Below, piece after piece: positions 23,815-35,651 of a stretch of DNA of 64,000 nucleotides. The position numbers and the translations under genes were made by a program. This DNA is from Nymphaea colorata (lineage: Eukaryota > Streptophyta > Magnoliopsida > Nymphaeales > Nymphaeaceae). The notes below the pieces were generated by a model. That model did not search any database and was not told the origin of the DNA. It was given only the letters and a program-made list of their open reading frames with translations. The stretch spans positions 10,039,952 to 10,103,951 of the forward strand of contig NC_045142.1 of NCBI RefSeq assembly GCF_008831285.2. Reading direction: 5' to 3'. Numbering within the stretch: the first letter of the stretch is position 1; the number at the start of each line of letters is the position of its first letter.

Positions 23815-24145
23815 AAGATCTTTTTCTCTCTTTTTCTTTTATCATTTTAACTAGTTTTTTCATTTCTTTTAAGTCATTTATCCCTTTTAAACTTGCTTTT
23901 CTCTCATTTTAACTCTTCTCTCTTCCATTCTAATTTTTTTTCTCATTATTTATTCCTTTCTTTTTCACTTTAACGTTTATTTCTCTCATTTTTAACTTTT
24001 CTCTATCCTTTTAACTTATATTTCTCTCATTTTAATTTCTCATCTTTATTTCTCTCCTTTTATTCTTCTTTTTATTTTTCTCTCATTTAATTCTTTCTTT
24101 TTCAAATATCTCTCTCTTTTTCTCTCTCTCTCTCTCTCTCATCTT
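23815..24145. repeat. Polypyrimidine minisatellite-like tract
   Basis: About 330 bases of nearly pure pyrimidine strand made of variants of TTTCTCTCATTTTAACT, ending in a (TC)n microsatellite near 24,118-24,140. No coding content. Confidence 0.75.
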
Positions 24146-26270
24146 TATTTCTCAAACACATTTAAGGTACATGTTAATTTGCATTGAACATGTCATTTTA
24201 GATTTTTCAAATTGCAAATATATATCATTTTTTTTTTAAATCGTTCACTTCTTTCTAATCTTTCATTGACCTACCTATATTTTCTATGCACCATTGGGTA
24301 ACTCACTAGATGAAATTCTACTTCTATCAATTTTCATCAAATTTTTCTTTTTTGTTGCTCCATAAATATATGTTATGATAGAAATGATTTTTTTTTTGTT
24401 AAGCATATAAAATTTATGTAATCATGTATACACAATCACTTGTGAGACTCACAAATGATTACAAGTACATCTTTAAGAAGCTTAAGCAAGACAAGATCAA
24501 GCCTTAATGAAGTGATAATCGAATTAAGGCTAAATCTTGAAACTTACTTAATATTCAAAGAAAACACCCCTACAAATTATAATATTTTCTTGTTTCAAAT
24601 ATCAAATTTTTATTCTTTTCAATATATTATTTTTTTATTTACAATATTGCAAAATTTATTTCTTTGGCCTTGTGATGAACAAGAACTACACTATCGTTCA
24701 TCTATTTTGATATCTTTTCTTTCAAACAAAACTTGTTTTTGCAAAGCATGACAAGTTGAAGTCTTGTTTTGCAAAACAAGTAATTTACAAGTATGTTCCT
24801 AATCATATTTTCTCAAACAAGTTGAAAACTTCGATTTTCAAAATTATGTTGAAATAAAAGTTATCCTTTATTTGAGTTTTAGTGACAATATTTAAAAAAT
24901 TCAAATGATCTTACAAGTGTCTTTTTTAAACAATTTGTTTTCTATACTATTTGGTTATTCCAGCAATTCAATCTCAAGTTTATAAAGTTACTAATTATTA
25001 AGAGTTCATTAACCTTTAAGACCATAGTTCTAGACTTGAGGGCCCTGTTTTTTTTAATCATACCATATTTTAATTATTTCAAAATTTGTCTCAATACTTT
25101 TAAAAAATTTATTTAGGCTTGAGCACACATGCATATAGGATTTTTTATAACACTTTAAATATCGTAATGTGCAAAGCAAAGGGCTAGTTTTTGGTCTGGT
25201 TACCCTTAATAAATGTGTTCAACACAACTGGACCTCGTACCAACGGTGAGTCTTTTTCTTTCTCATTTCAAAATACAACCTTATTTTTCTAAAGTACTTC
25301 AAAAACCCAAAATAAATTTTGGGATTTAAACAAAGAGACAAAAGAAATGCTAGTCGAATATTTATATAGAGAAAGGAAATAATCTTGAAGTTTTATTGAT
25401 CTGGAATGTAGGGAAGATTCCCATAATATATCATAGTTCCCATTTATCTCAAGGCAATATGAGATTTTGTGTAGAGATTTTTATTAAAATTTAAGAAGCA
25501 AATGGCTAACTAAAAGGAAAAGTTGCTTTGGTATAGAGACAATTTTGCTTAATTATGCATAATTTGGCTACCATTCGAATTTATTGGATGATGTTCTTTA
25601 GAATTCCACAAACCACTGAGCAACAAATGGAGGTGAGTATGGCATATAATTTCCTATAAGCAGAAGTGAAAGGGCAAAATATATTGCATTGGTGCCTTAG
25701 AGAAGGATTTGAAGACCACAGGAAGAGAGAGGGACTGGAATTAAACCTCTTGAATAGTTTAATAGGGCTTATATGGCAAACAAACATTGCCATAATGTGA
25801 ACAGAAATTCTCTTGAAGTGGTTTTAAAATATACTTGTGAGGAAAATATCAACTTATAGATGGTGAAGCAGTCTTCAAGAGATTCTTAGGGATAGGGGAG
25901 CTTAGAGTTAGTTGAATTTAATGGAGGAGAATTTAGTGTGGAAATCAAGGGGATGGAAGAGAAAGTGAAATTTTTGGTTAACAATTAGAGAACATTGTGT
26001 GAGCTAATGTGTTATAGGCATGCCGCAAATATCATTCATGGGTTTTTATCAGTGAGGTTTTTTTCTAGTATTTATCAGAAAAGCTTTTTTGGAGAAAATC
26101 TTAAAGTTTTAGAAAAAAATAAAAAATCAAAATGCTAGGTAAAAATACAAGAAATGAAACCCTAGTAAGTATTGTCCTGCATTTAGGAGGTCATGTTAAA
26201 TACCTAAAACAAGAAGAAATAAAACAATGAAACAAAAGTTGAAAAAAATTAAAACAGAAGATGAAATAAG
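24146..26270. other. Intergenic, no gene seen
   Basis: AT-rich DNA with short open frames (for example 24,455-24,751) that match nothing and lack codon bias. No intact element ends were found. Confidence 0.5.
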
Positions 26271-26274
26271 AAGT

Positions 26275-26357
26275 AAATGGAAAAACGATAAAATCGCTTA
26301 AAAACGTGATAAATTCATTTTAACGCTTTTTTAATGTATCACGATGTTTTTCCATTT
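26275..26357. repeat. Imperfect 83-bp inverted repeat
   Basis: Arms begin AAATGGAAAAAC on the left and end ATGTTTTTCCATTT on the right, with further pairing between AAACGTGATA and TATCACG. This could form a hairpin and may be a small foldback element. No target duplication identified. Confidence 0.55.
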
Positions 26358-26883
26358 TTATTGTTTTTTTTATTTTTTCATTAATTTCTTGATATTTTTG
26401 AAAATATCATGTTATTTGTGGCTATGGTTATAGGGAAGGGAATAAATAAGGCCAACTTGTTTAGGACCAAGGGGTTTCCCTCATTGATGCTAGAGAAATA
26501 TGAACCTAATATGAAAATGGGTAGAGAAGTAGTGAAGCTATGTTATTTTATATAACAAGGCTAGTTAATTGATTTGCAAATTATTAAGGTGCCAAATTTG
26601 AAGGGTGGGGAAATGTGAAAAGCAACTAGAAGAAAAAAATTAGAAAAGAAAGTTGGAGATTACAAATGTGGAGAAACTATTTCCTGGCAAACACAAGCTA
26701 GTTCTTGTGTGTGTATGTGTATGAATGTAAACTATTGACTCAAGATAGAATTAAACATTTTGAAATCTCATCTATAATTCATTGTTGTTTTGCTAATGTG
26801 AGGAAGGAATTAACAGTCATGTGATAATTAGTTGCTCAGTGGTGAGATGGTTAAGAGATTTATAAAGGCAAGGGCACCCTAGC

Positions 26884-26990
26884 TAAGGTTGCGCACTGGG
26901 TCGGGCCACCGGCGGGTACCCAGTATCCAGCTCGACTCGAGCCCGGGCCCAGAAAAAAGGGCACCAAGCCGGCCCGATAATTAGTGGGAT
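26884..26990. mobile_element. hAT-like fragment, GGGCCGG type
   Basis: Begins TAAGGTTGCGCACTGGGTCGG, like the ends at 21,129 and 22,760, and continues GGGTACCCAGTATCC and GCCCGGGCCC. It stops after about 100 bases with no right end, so it is truncated. Confidence 0.5.
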
Positions 26991-27440
26991 TCAAAATGTT
27001 ACAATGAGCATTAAAAAGAAGAGGTTGGTGGCAATGCCGGAGAAAGAAAATTATAACTAATTGTTTAAGTTTTAAACATTAAGAGACACTTGTGTATATT
27101 AAAAGTAAAAAAATGGGGAAGCATCAATGTAGAAATTAAAACATTTTATGTGGGTTACATTAATTGGGCAGTTGCGCACACCAACCTACACCTACCTTGG
27201 CTTCTAGTTGGTAGCAAAGGGTGAGGGCCTTAGTATGGAAGCTAAGAAGCCAACGAGGGGAAAGATGAAGACAAATGATAATTGGAGGAGATTGTCAACA
27301 CAACATAAGGACAAGCAAAATCTATATATGTTTCTTTTAGCTAGCTATGAACGAGACAAAATGTCATGAAATTCATGTCCACCACTCTCAATCCATACCA
27401 ACAAACGACCTCTTGATAATAATTGGATAGTTTGGATAAG

Positions 27441-27860
27441 TAGGGTTGCACATGAGCCGAGTCCAGCCCGAGCTTGGCCAGCTTGAGCTCGACTCAGCTC
27501 AAAAAACTCGAGTTCGGCTTGAACTCGAGTCGAGCTCCTTATGGCGAGCTCGAGCTGGACTCGATTACACAAAATCGAGCTCAAACTTGACTCGTTTAAC
27601 CCATTTAAGCGTTAACTAGTTTAGCGTGAACTCGTGTAAGCGTTAATTCATGTAACTCGTTTAACTCATTTAAGTGTTAACTCACATTTAATTCATGTAA
27701 CTTGGGGAAAATTTATTTTTATCCTAAAAGTTAAAATCGGTGATCTGGTGAACCGATTTTGGTAATATTATACATAGTACAGGTTTGCGAGTTGAGTTTC
27801 TGAAACCCGAACTCGACTCATTTATCCTTTGAAGTATTCACGTACGAACCTAATTAAGCT
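27441..27860. mobile_element. CGAGCTCGA-type hAT-like fragment upstream of hydrolase B
   Basis: Starts TAGGGTTGCACATGAGCCGAG and is followed by dense CGAGCTCGA and AACTCG words. No clear right end. It lies 160-580 bases upstream of the hydrolase B start codon, so it could sit at the edge of that promoter. Confidence 0.5.
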
Positions 27861-28017
27861 CACGTACGAACCTAATTTTCTAGCTGCGTTGGCCGTTGGA
27901 CCCTAAAGAGAACACCCCAATTTTCTAAGGGCATCTTGGTCATTTTGAAAAGTTTATCTTTGCAAATAACTCCTGCAGTTTTAGCGACAGTGAGGGGGAG
28001 AGAGAGCGCGAGTGGGG

Positions 28018-31000
28018 ATGCCTTCTCTCTCCCTAGGGTTCGTCTTCTCGACGGCGCTCCGCCCGCCTGATATCGGCCTCTGGTCTCTCCTTTCCCGGCC
28101 TGCTAGCGTCGGGAAGAAATCTAGCCAGGGGTTGAGCGTGGGAGTCTCTGGCGGGAGAGTGACGACATTTCCAGTCCACCACAGGGTGGACTTGGGCTTG
28201 CACTCCGCGAATATGAGGCCGGAAACTCGCCGGAAGGTCGGCGGAACGATTGGGCCCGATGCCGAATTCTCAGGTCCGTATCTCCTGCTTGCGTGAGAGT
28301 TACCCGACGAGTCCCTTTCCTTTTGTCAAACGTCGAAAATATCCCGTGAGGCTGGATTTGGATCGGGGCAAAAGGGCACCTTAAGTCATAACTAGGAACT
28401 AGTTGGATTCGAAGCGTTGGGTCCTTACTCGGTTTGGGTTTGTGAATCTGTGATTAGCGAAAATGGTTCCTCGGTTTTGGGAGTTTAAATCTACAAGTTC
28501 TTATTTAAGCCCTATGCTTTTCTGGGAAAGAGCGTGCCACCGCATAAAAAACGAAGTAATAAAAGGTCATCTCATCTGTTTGAGATATATCAGCGTCTTT
28601 CCATAAATATATGTGCGAAGAAAGTGGTATACTGGTATTTCAGATACAACACACCGACACATACACAGAAACTGGTCGTTCCCAATTCACTGATCTTCCA
28701 GACAATATCAGAGAGCTAAAACAGCATAGGTACGTACATTCTTTTCTATAATCTAACGCTGTAGATGTATGCTATAGATGTAATCTCATGACTGATTGAG
28801 TAGGAAATATATAGTAAATTTGTCATTTTTTTGTTAGATGTGTTACGTTAAGCAATGAAAAGAAGAAGAACTTCTTCCTATGAGACCAAAAATTCGATGG
28901 TAAGAGTATACCGATCAATTTGAACCAAAGCAGGACTTATAATATTGTAAACAATTAGCATGCTCAAATTAAACTAAAAATATATTTGTCATTTAGTGCA
29001 CCTGGATTTGACCCTGACATAGATTGCCTGCCTCAAAAATCTCCAGTCAACTGCTGCTCATCGGCGCATATTAGGAGAACCAGTTGTTTTGGGTTCAAAT
29101 GGCATTTCGCCCCTCCATGTGTAAAAGACTATTGCACAGTATTTTTCAGCTAGAAGTAAGGATTTAAACAAGAATTTCTTAGTTCACAGGAAATTTTAAG
29201 GTTATCGGGTGCGTGGAATATGTGGACTATGCAAATATGTAGATTGAAGACTCTGATAAATTATTAGCTGCATGACTTGATAATAGTTACCAAGGTGTAT
29301 TAGATGTATGTTTAATCTTCGTAAACTAAAATACAAGGTATTTTCCACCTTCTGAAAAAGTTACTACTTTATATACAGCACCTTGTCAATCATTAATCAA
29401 GTTAGTTGGATGATTCATAATTATACATAATGTGGTTGCATGACATGGTTTCTCATACTCTGTTTTCAGAGGAATTATTAACTGCCAAAATGCGACCAAT
29501 GCAAAGGAGGAGGACCGTGGCTGGCATTGATCAAGATGAACTACTGGAACCATCCTTGCTGGCTGACCCGGACAGTTGTTTCTATGAGTTCAATGGTGTC
29601 CATATTCACCATAAGATCTGTAACGCAGAAGATGATCAAGTAGGTGACCTAATGGACATCTCAGTCCAAGGGGAAGCATCTAATTCCCATTTAAGAGATG
29701 GCAGATTAGGACTGCCCATGATTCTTCTGCATGGTTTTGGGGCATCTGTATTCTCATGGAGCAGAGTGATGAAGCCACTTGCGAGTTTGGTTGGATCCAA
29801 AATTCTTGCTTTTGACCGACCTGCCTTTGGATTGACATCAAGAGTGCACTACCCTCATAAGCCTAGCTCTACACTGGTGTCTTCCGCTCATTTGAATCCT
29901 TATTCAATGGCTTTCTCTGTCCTTGTTACGCTTTCCTTCATGAACTTGTTGATGGCAGATAAAACAATTTTATTGGGGTGAGTATGCTTACGAAGGGGAA
30001 AGGTAAAAAAACAAAAGTTGCTAACTTTAAGTCTAGTGTGGAAACGTTTCATTACAAGTTTTAGTCAATGGAATAGAGTGATGTGTTTTACATCTACCTC
30101 TGCACAACTCTTTGATCTCTGTTCTAAATCCCAGTATTTAAATTCCATATTTCATTTCCATGTCTTATCTAAGAGGGAATACAAATGTAGATCTTCATTG
30201 TATTTCTGCTATTTCCCTATTCACTTGATTCACCACATTTTCTTCTCTTCAGTTTTGGTTTTTTGATTTTTACTAGATTAAGTCTTAGGTGGAAGTGCAA
30301 TTGGTGCATATTCTTCTTTGTGCTGATATATTACTGTCCTGTATCTGAAGGAGTTCTAATGCTCCTAACCTGATAATTACTTGATAGCATATTCTTCTTT
30401 TCATACTCTGGCCATTGAGGACTTGAACACTTCAATAATGCTTCAAAAGTAGTCTTCAGTATTTCTGGTGAACTGAAAAGTTGCAATTAGCAAGGTTTAC
30501 CAACACTTTAGCTCAGCCCCTTATGATTTCCCATGTTCTGGTGAACAGAAGTCTTCCAGCAACAGCACTTCTTGTCACACTTGCTCCAAAATGCAGATGC
30601 TCAATTCTTTTTATGGTGAGGAGTTTCTTTTTGGAGAATATTCAAAACATCACATGCAGCAGTGATTTTGCAGGCATTCAGCTGGATGTCTTGTAGCAGT
30701 TGAGGCTTACTTTCAAGCACCTGAACGTGTTGCTGCATTAATCCTTGTTGCTCCTGCAATTGTTGCACCACTTGTCTCATCTAATCCAAAGAAGGAAAGT
30801 TCTACCGAAAGAGAAAATGTGTTCAATAACAAAGACTCTGTTACAAATGGCCTGAACTTTTATCGTTTTTGTGCATTTCTCTTTGAAATCTATCTTCAAG
30901 TCAAAAGAGCCATAATTTGGATGATAAAAGGGTTAATGAATTTGATCTCCTATTCCTACAAGAAATTGCTGTCAGCAATTCTGCGGTCTCATCTGGCTAT

Positions 31001-32541
31001 TTTTCTGGTGAGCTTTATCTGATATTAGCATGATCCTATCTTTCTTAGTCTTGCGTTATCTTGCATAATTTTTGGTTCCTAGAAACTGCATTCAATAGTA
31101 TAGCTCCTTGCAGGTGAGGTTGATAATTGACAGATTTGGTGTAACGGCTGTTAGGAATGCTTGGTATGATGCAAACAAAGCCACTGAGCATGATGTTAAT
31201 GGCTATACGAAGGTGAGCATGGGATATTATATCAATGTTGAAGCCACACATAGGCCAGGGAGGCATGTGTGCCTTCTAATTTGCCAAAAGTTTATATGTA
31301 AGACATATGTGTACATAAATTTACATATAAGTGTCTGCCTCAACTACTAATTTACATGTTTGCACCCTCCCTCAATTAAATTTCTAGCTCTGCCACTGAT
31401 ACACAATTTAGTCATTTACTTGCAGTAATATATGATGTTTTTGATAGCTTAGTTCCTATTCTAGCAGTTGTGCAACGTTATTGGATTGCTGATTAGGTTG
31501 CGAACAAGTTGGATATTATTTTGAAGTTTTCTACTTTTAAGTTGTATCCAGCTTTACACAAATATCATTTCCTATATGTTTAGCAGATGCAACTTCCAGC
31601 CAATTTATATTCCTATCTCTACGAAAGGCATCCTTCTGTGACCATGTCGATGATGTATTATTCATGGTTTATTTCTTTGGGTTCTTTTGAAAAGGCGTTA
31701 CTTTTCAAGGAATATTTCTGTCACCAAGTGTATGTGTTAAGAACAGGAGAACAGCCAAGCTCCTTGTAGGCTTGTAGCTCACTGCAGCTGGTATTATAAA
31801 CTATAAAGAGCTTAATCGAACTCATAAAACAAACTATGCAAATTTAATATTAGCAGTATATGACCTCTCATCTTGACTTGTATAAAAGCTCATTAACTGA
31901 TAATTAATATATTTTGAACATGTCATATTTTCTGCTTTAAAACAAGTGGTCAAAGTGTTTTTGCAAATAAAAAGTTAAGAGATCAAAATCTATTCCAAAT
32001 AAATTAGCTTGAGGCGAACCAATAAGCTATTGAAGAACTTGTTTCAATATGTATGTCTAGCTATCTCAAAATGGTAGTTTAAAATTTTACTTGTTTTGTT
32101 TTTTTACCTGTAATTTCAAATGGCAGTTTGCTGCTGTGCTCTTAGTGTTGCCACTGTTCAGAGCTTGCATCTGTGTAAATAGGTGTAAGCAATTGTCCTT
32201 GATGTGTTCAAGCTTGCATCTTGTAACACCTAGCTGAGCCAAGTCCTATCTTGTAAGCTAACTGAGATAAATGAGTCAGTTCACAATGTTGTTTCCACAG
32301 GTACATTGTTTTAGGACTAAAGTAGAAAATGATTAAATTCTTTTCTGTTTGGGTATATCAGACTGAGCTGATGTTTTTTTGTTGTTTGTCTTGCAAATTA
32401 TATGAAATATCTACTCTGTTTTAGATTCCAATCAGAAAAACACTTTATTGAAAGGTTTGAGTTTACTGGCTTTTTGATACTACAAAAAAGTTATGTTACT
32501 GCAATCCAATCATCATCAACTCTCTCTCTCTCTCTCTCTCT

Positions 32542-32583
<42 letters not shown>

Positions 32584-34919
32584 AGAGAGAGAGAGAGAGA
32601 GACAGACAGATATATATTAGTGATTGGTAGATACATTCACTTGGGTAACGGATAAAAACCAGACCTGTTAAATTCATGTTAAAAAGTGTTTTAAACAAAA
32701 TGTGAACCTTCCAATGTGTTTATAAACACTACTTTAATAATTATGCTTTGGTTCGAGTCATTTTTGTAAAAATAATTGATTCTTATACTATCAAAATTTT
32801 GATGTTATAAGGGCCATTCTTTTTTTTACTATTAAAAAAATTATTTAAATAAGAAATGACTAATTAATATATGTTTCTCATCATATCATTCTTAAGATCA
32901 TATCTATAAGGTTAGATTGCAAATAATAATAATAATTAATTTTAATAGATCTGGTTTTTGTCTCTTCCCCAAGTGGTCTGGTCCTTACCTATATATATAT
33001 ACATATATATATACATATATATATACATATATACATGACATGCATCCAAAGTAAGGTACTTCTGTTGAAGCAAGAGCCTCACTCTTGATGCACTTCACAA
33101 TAACCTTTAGCAATCTGCAGCGTCGTGTGTTTCTGTATAAGTTGTTATCTTAAAATGAACCAAGAGCAACTTCAGAGAAACTACTAAAATTATAGAACAT
33201 TAGTAGCTAACTTCTCTTACAGTTTTGAAGTTCACAAGACCAATAAATTACCTGGCGGTTACCTATAGACAAAGTTCTCACAATCCAAACTCATATTACT
33301 GTTCACTTGCTTACATCCATACATTCGTCATTCCAGAATGTAGGTGGCCAGTGGCCACGTTTGTTTGAATTCACTAATAGATTAATAGCCTTTACCTTTG
33401 TGATATTATTCTTCTGCAGCCACTAAGAGTTAAGGGATGGGATAAGGCACTTCTGGAGTTTACAATAGCTATGCTCGTTCACACTGAAACTGAGCAAAAG
33501 ACAGCAATCAAGAACAGACTTTCTGATATCACATGTCCAGGTAAAACATGTTATGTTCTTGTGCTTAGGGAGAAACTTTTAAGTATCTCTGAAAGATGCA
33601 ATATACAGTTCCTTTTCTCCTTGAGATCTAAAACCTTAACAAGAACTAACAAAATAGGACTGCTCAAAATTGTTGCCTGCTCCAAAAAAAATTGATCAAG
33701 TGCATTTTTTTGTCTTAATTCCCAAGTAGGGCATTGTTTTTGCATCTGCTGAAGCACTTTTTTGAAGCTTAATCCGTTTCCTTTTGTTGTTCCAATGGCT
33801 CAATTCCACGGACTCAGTCCTTGTCCATCTTACAATGAGAACATTTGAAAGAGTGAGCCACTGAACCAGCACCTACGGTGCCGATCTGTATCTAACATAG
33901 CTTTCAAACTTGGACCTGAACCGTTACTTGAGAAGCATTGCAGCAGTAAAACCTTTGAATTTACCTCCCTGGCCTCTGCTTGTACACCTATAGCTTTAGC
34001 TTGCTTGTGTAGTGAGAACTTGAGAAAAAGGCCCTTTCTGTCTTAATTTTCAAGTGCGACATTACATCTACCTTGACATATTTATGAAGTTTAAGCCACT
34101 TCTCCCTGCAAATGCAAATTGCTTTATCCTGTTTCCGGCGACTCTCATCCACAAATTTCAGCTTATGGGAACATTTGGACAAACGAGCTAGCACCCAATG
34201 TGCTGATCTCTTACTGTCATAGATTTTCAACTTGTACCGGAACCCTAGTGGGCACAGCAATAAAACCCTTTGGATATGTGCCTCCTGGACCCTGACTGGT
34301 ACCCCTATGCTTCAACTTGTGGAAGGAATGAGGCACATAGAAATCAATCAACAATACCCACATAATAGCAATGGCCTAGCCCACTTCTCTAACCCCTTCA
34401 GGTCTGTGCCTGCCATAGCCTTTCTCCTAAGTGGAATCGAACTTGTGACATGGTGGACCGTCGAACATCCCAACACTTTCCTTATCAACTGGGTGACCCG
34501 GTCCAGGATGCTTACATTTCCATCTGTATTTTTTTTTTTCTGGGAAAAAAGGTGAATGGTATATGTCCATTAAGTACTGCTTCCTGGAAGCACCGCTTCC
34601 AAAGTTGCAATTCTCATACTAAATTGGTAAACTGTATTCATTGGAAAATAAATTATCATCACGCTCATACTTAATTGATAAATTGTGTCCATTGTGAAAA
34701 ACAGTTCTAATCGTCACTGGGGACAACGATCGTCTTGTTCCTGCGTGGAACGCCAAACGGCTATCACAAGCTATTCCTGGTTCACAACTGGAAGTGATCA
34801 AGGACTGCGGCCACTTGCCCCATGAAGAACAAGCTGAAGAATTTCTATCTGCTGTCAGAACATTTTTGTCTAGGGCTTTCAGCATTCAAAGCCATGACGT
34901 TAACACAGCAGGAGCATGA
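28018..34919 (+). CDS. Alpha/beta-hydrolase fold protein, tandem copy B
   Basis: Paralog of copy A, 510 residues predicted. Exons: 28018-28273, 29470-29977, 30674-31007, 31114-31212, 33420-33540 and 34705-34919 (1,533 bases). All intron phases match copy A, and exons 4 and 5 have the same lengths (99 and 121). Visible motifs: HGFGAS near residue 173, nucleophile elbow GHSAG with Ser257 split over exons 2/3, Asp448 in GDNDRLVPAWN and His476 in DCGHLPHEEQ, so the triad is intact. The first 85 residues are rich in Ser, Arg and small residues, and few acidic ones occur early, which fits an organelle transit peptide, probably plastid (inference). The C-terminus is about ten residues longer than in copy A. 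Intron 4 (2.2 kb) carries a MITE and AT/CT microsatellites. ATG at 28,018 is chosen because it opens the frame that splices in phase to exon 2. Substrate unknown. Confidence 0.87.
32520..32604. repeat. (CT)n(AT)n(GA)n compound microsatellite, self-complementary
   Basis: A CT run, then an AT run of about 18 units, then a GA run. Because CT and GA flank AT, the whole 85 bases can fold back on itself. Located in intron 4 of hydrolase B, directly before the MITE at 32,629. Confidence 0.9.
32629..32984. mobile_element. MITE-like element, family 1, copy 2
   Basis: Left part CACTTGGGTAACGGATAAAAACCAGACCTG; the inverted right end reads GGACCAGACCACTTGGGG then GACAAAAACCAGATCT, so the two ends are inverted repeats of each other over roughly 45 bases with gaps. 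Interior matches copies at 7,756 and 55,642. Inside intron 4 of hydrolase B. Non-coding. Confidence 0.75.
32990..33040. repeat. (TATA)nCA microsatellite
   Basis: ATATATATACATATATATATAC-like units repeated about four times, immediately after MITE copy 2. Confidence 0.85.
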
Positions 34920-35651
34920 GTCATTGCAAAGAAGCTCACCTCCAATGTATATATAGCAATACTTGAAACTCCGAAATCATGCATGTTCAGGTAAGAAGCT
35001 CAGATGTATTACCTTCTGGACCAATTTCCGCAAGGAAAATGGAATTTCTCATACCAAGGTTTACCATGTTCCTACAACGAATTACTTATTTAGGCTTGTT
35101 TATACATATCTGTAGCTATCATATGTAAATGAAATCATTTTCTCAGTGCTACCAAAAGCTTATGTGTTTGTTAATTCACGAGGATTGGACTTCTGAGAAT
35201 GCTTTTAACAAAAATAAGGTGCATGTGTGTATGCCTGTATGGTATGATGAAAATTTGGATGAGGAGATGAGAAGCTTCATAAGCATTCAGTTGAAAAGAA
35301 AAGCTTCTGGGGTTTCTGTTACCCTTCTGTATACAGTATCTGATGGTTGGAATTGCATAACCTCCATAATTAAACCTTTTCCTGCCCTCTGCCTTTCTGG
35401 GAAGGTCCATAAACTTGGATAGTGCAAGTGTCTGCTTGATGATGAAAATTAAACTTGGATTGTGCAAGTGTGTGCTTGATGATGAAAATTAAGTTCATCA
35501 GCTTAGGTTTTTTTTGGGGTCAGGTACAATGAACTAAATGAATCATCCATATGAAGGTACACATTACCAGAGTCAGAAAGTGTTAAGAGTATTCCAGACT
35601 GGCATATATTCTACACAGTATATTGTGAATATGTGATCCCCTTCATTTGTG
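34920..35651. other. Convergent 3' gap between hydrolase B and the C2 gene
   Basis: 732 bases between two stop codons facing each other. It must hold both 3' ends. Contains the 40-bp tandem duplication at 35,411. No separate gene supported. Confidence 0.55.
35411..35490. repeat. 40-bp tandem duplication
   Basis: AAACTTGGATAGTGCAAGTG followed by TCTGCTTGATGATGAAAATT at 35,411-35,450 is repeated at 35,451-35,490 with two substitutions. Confidence 0.93.
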
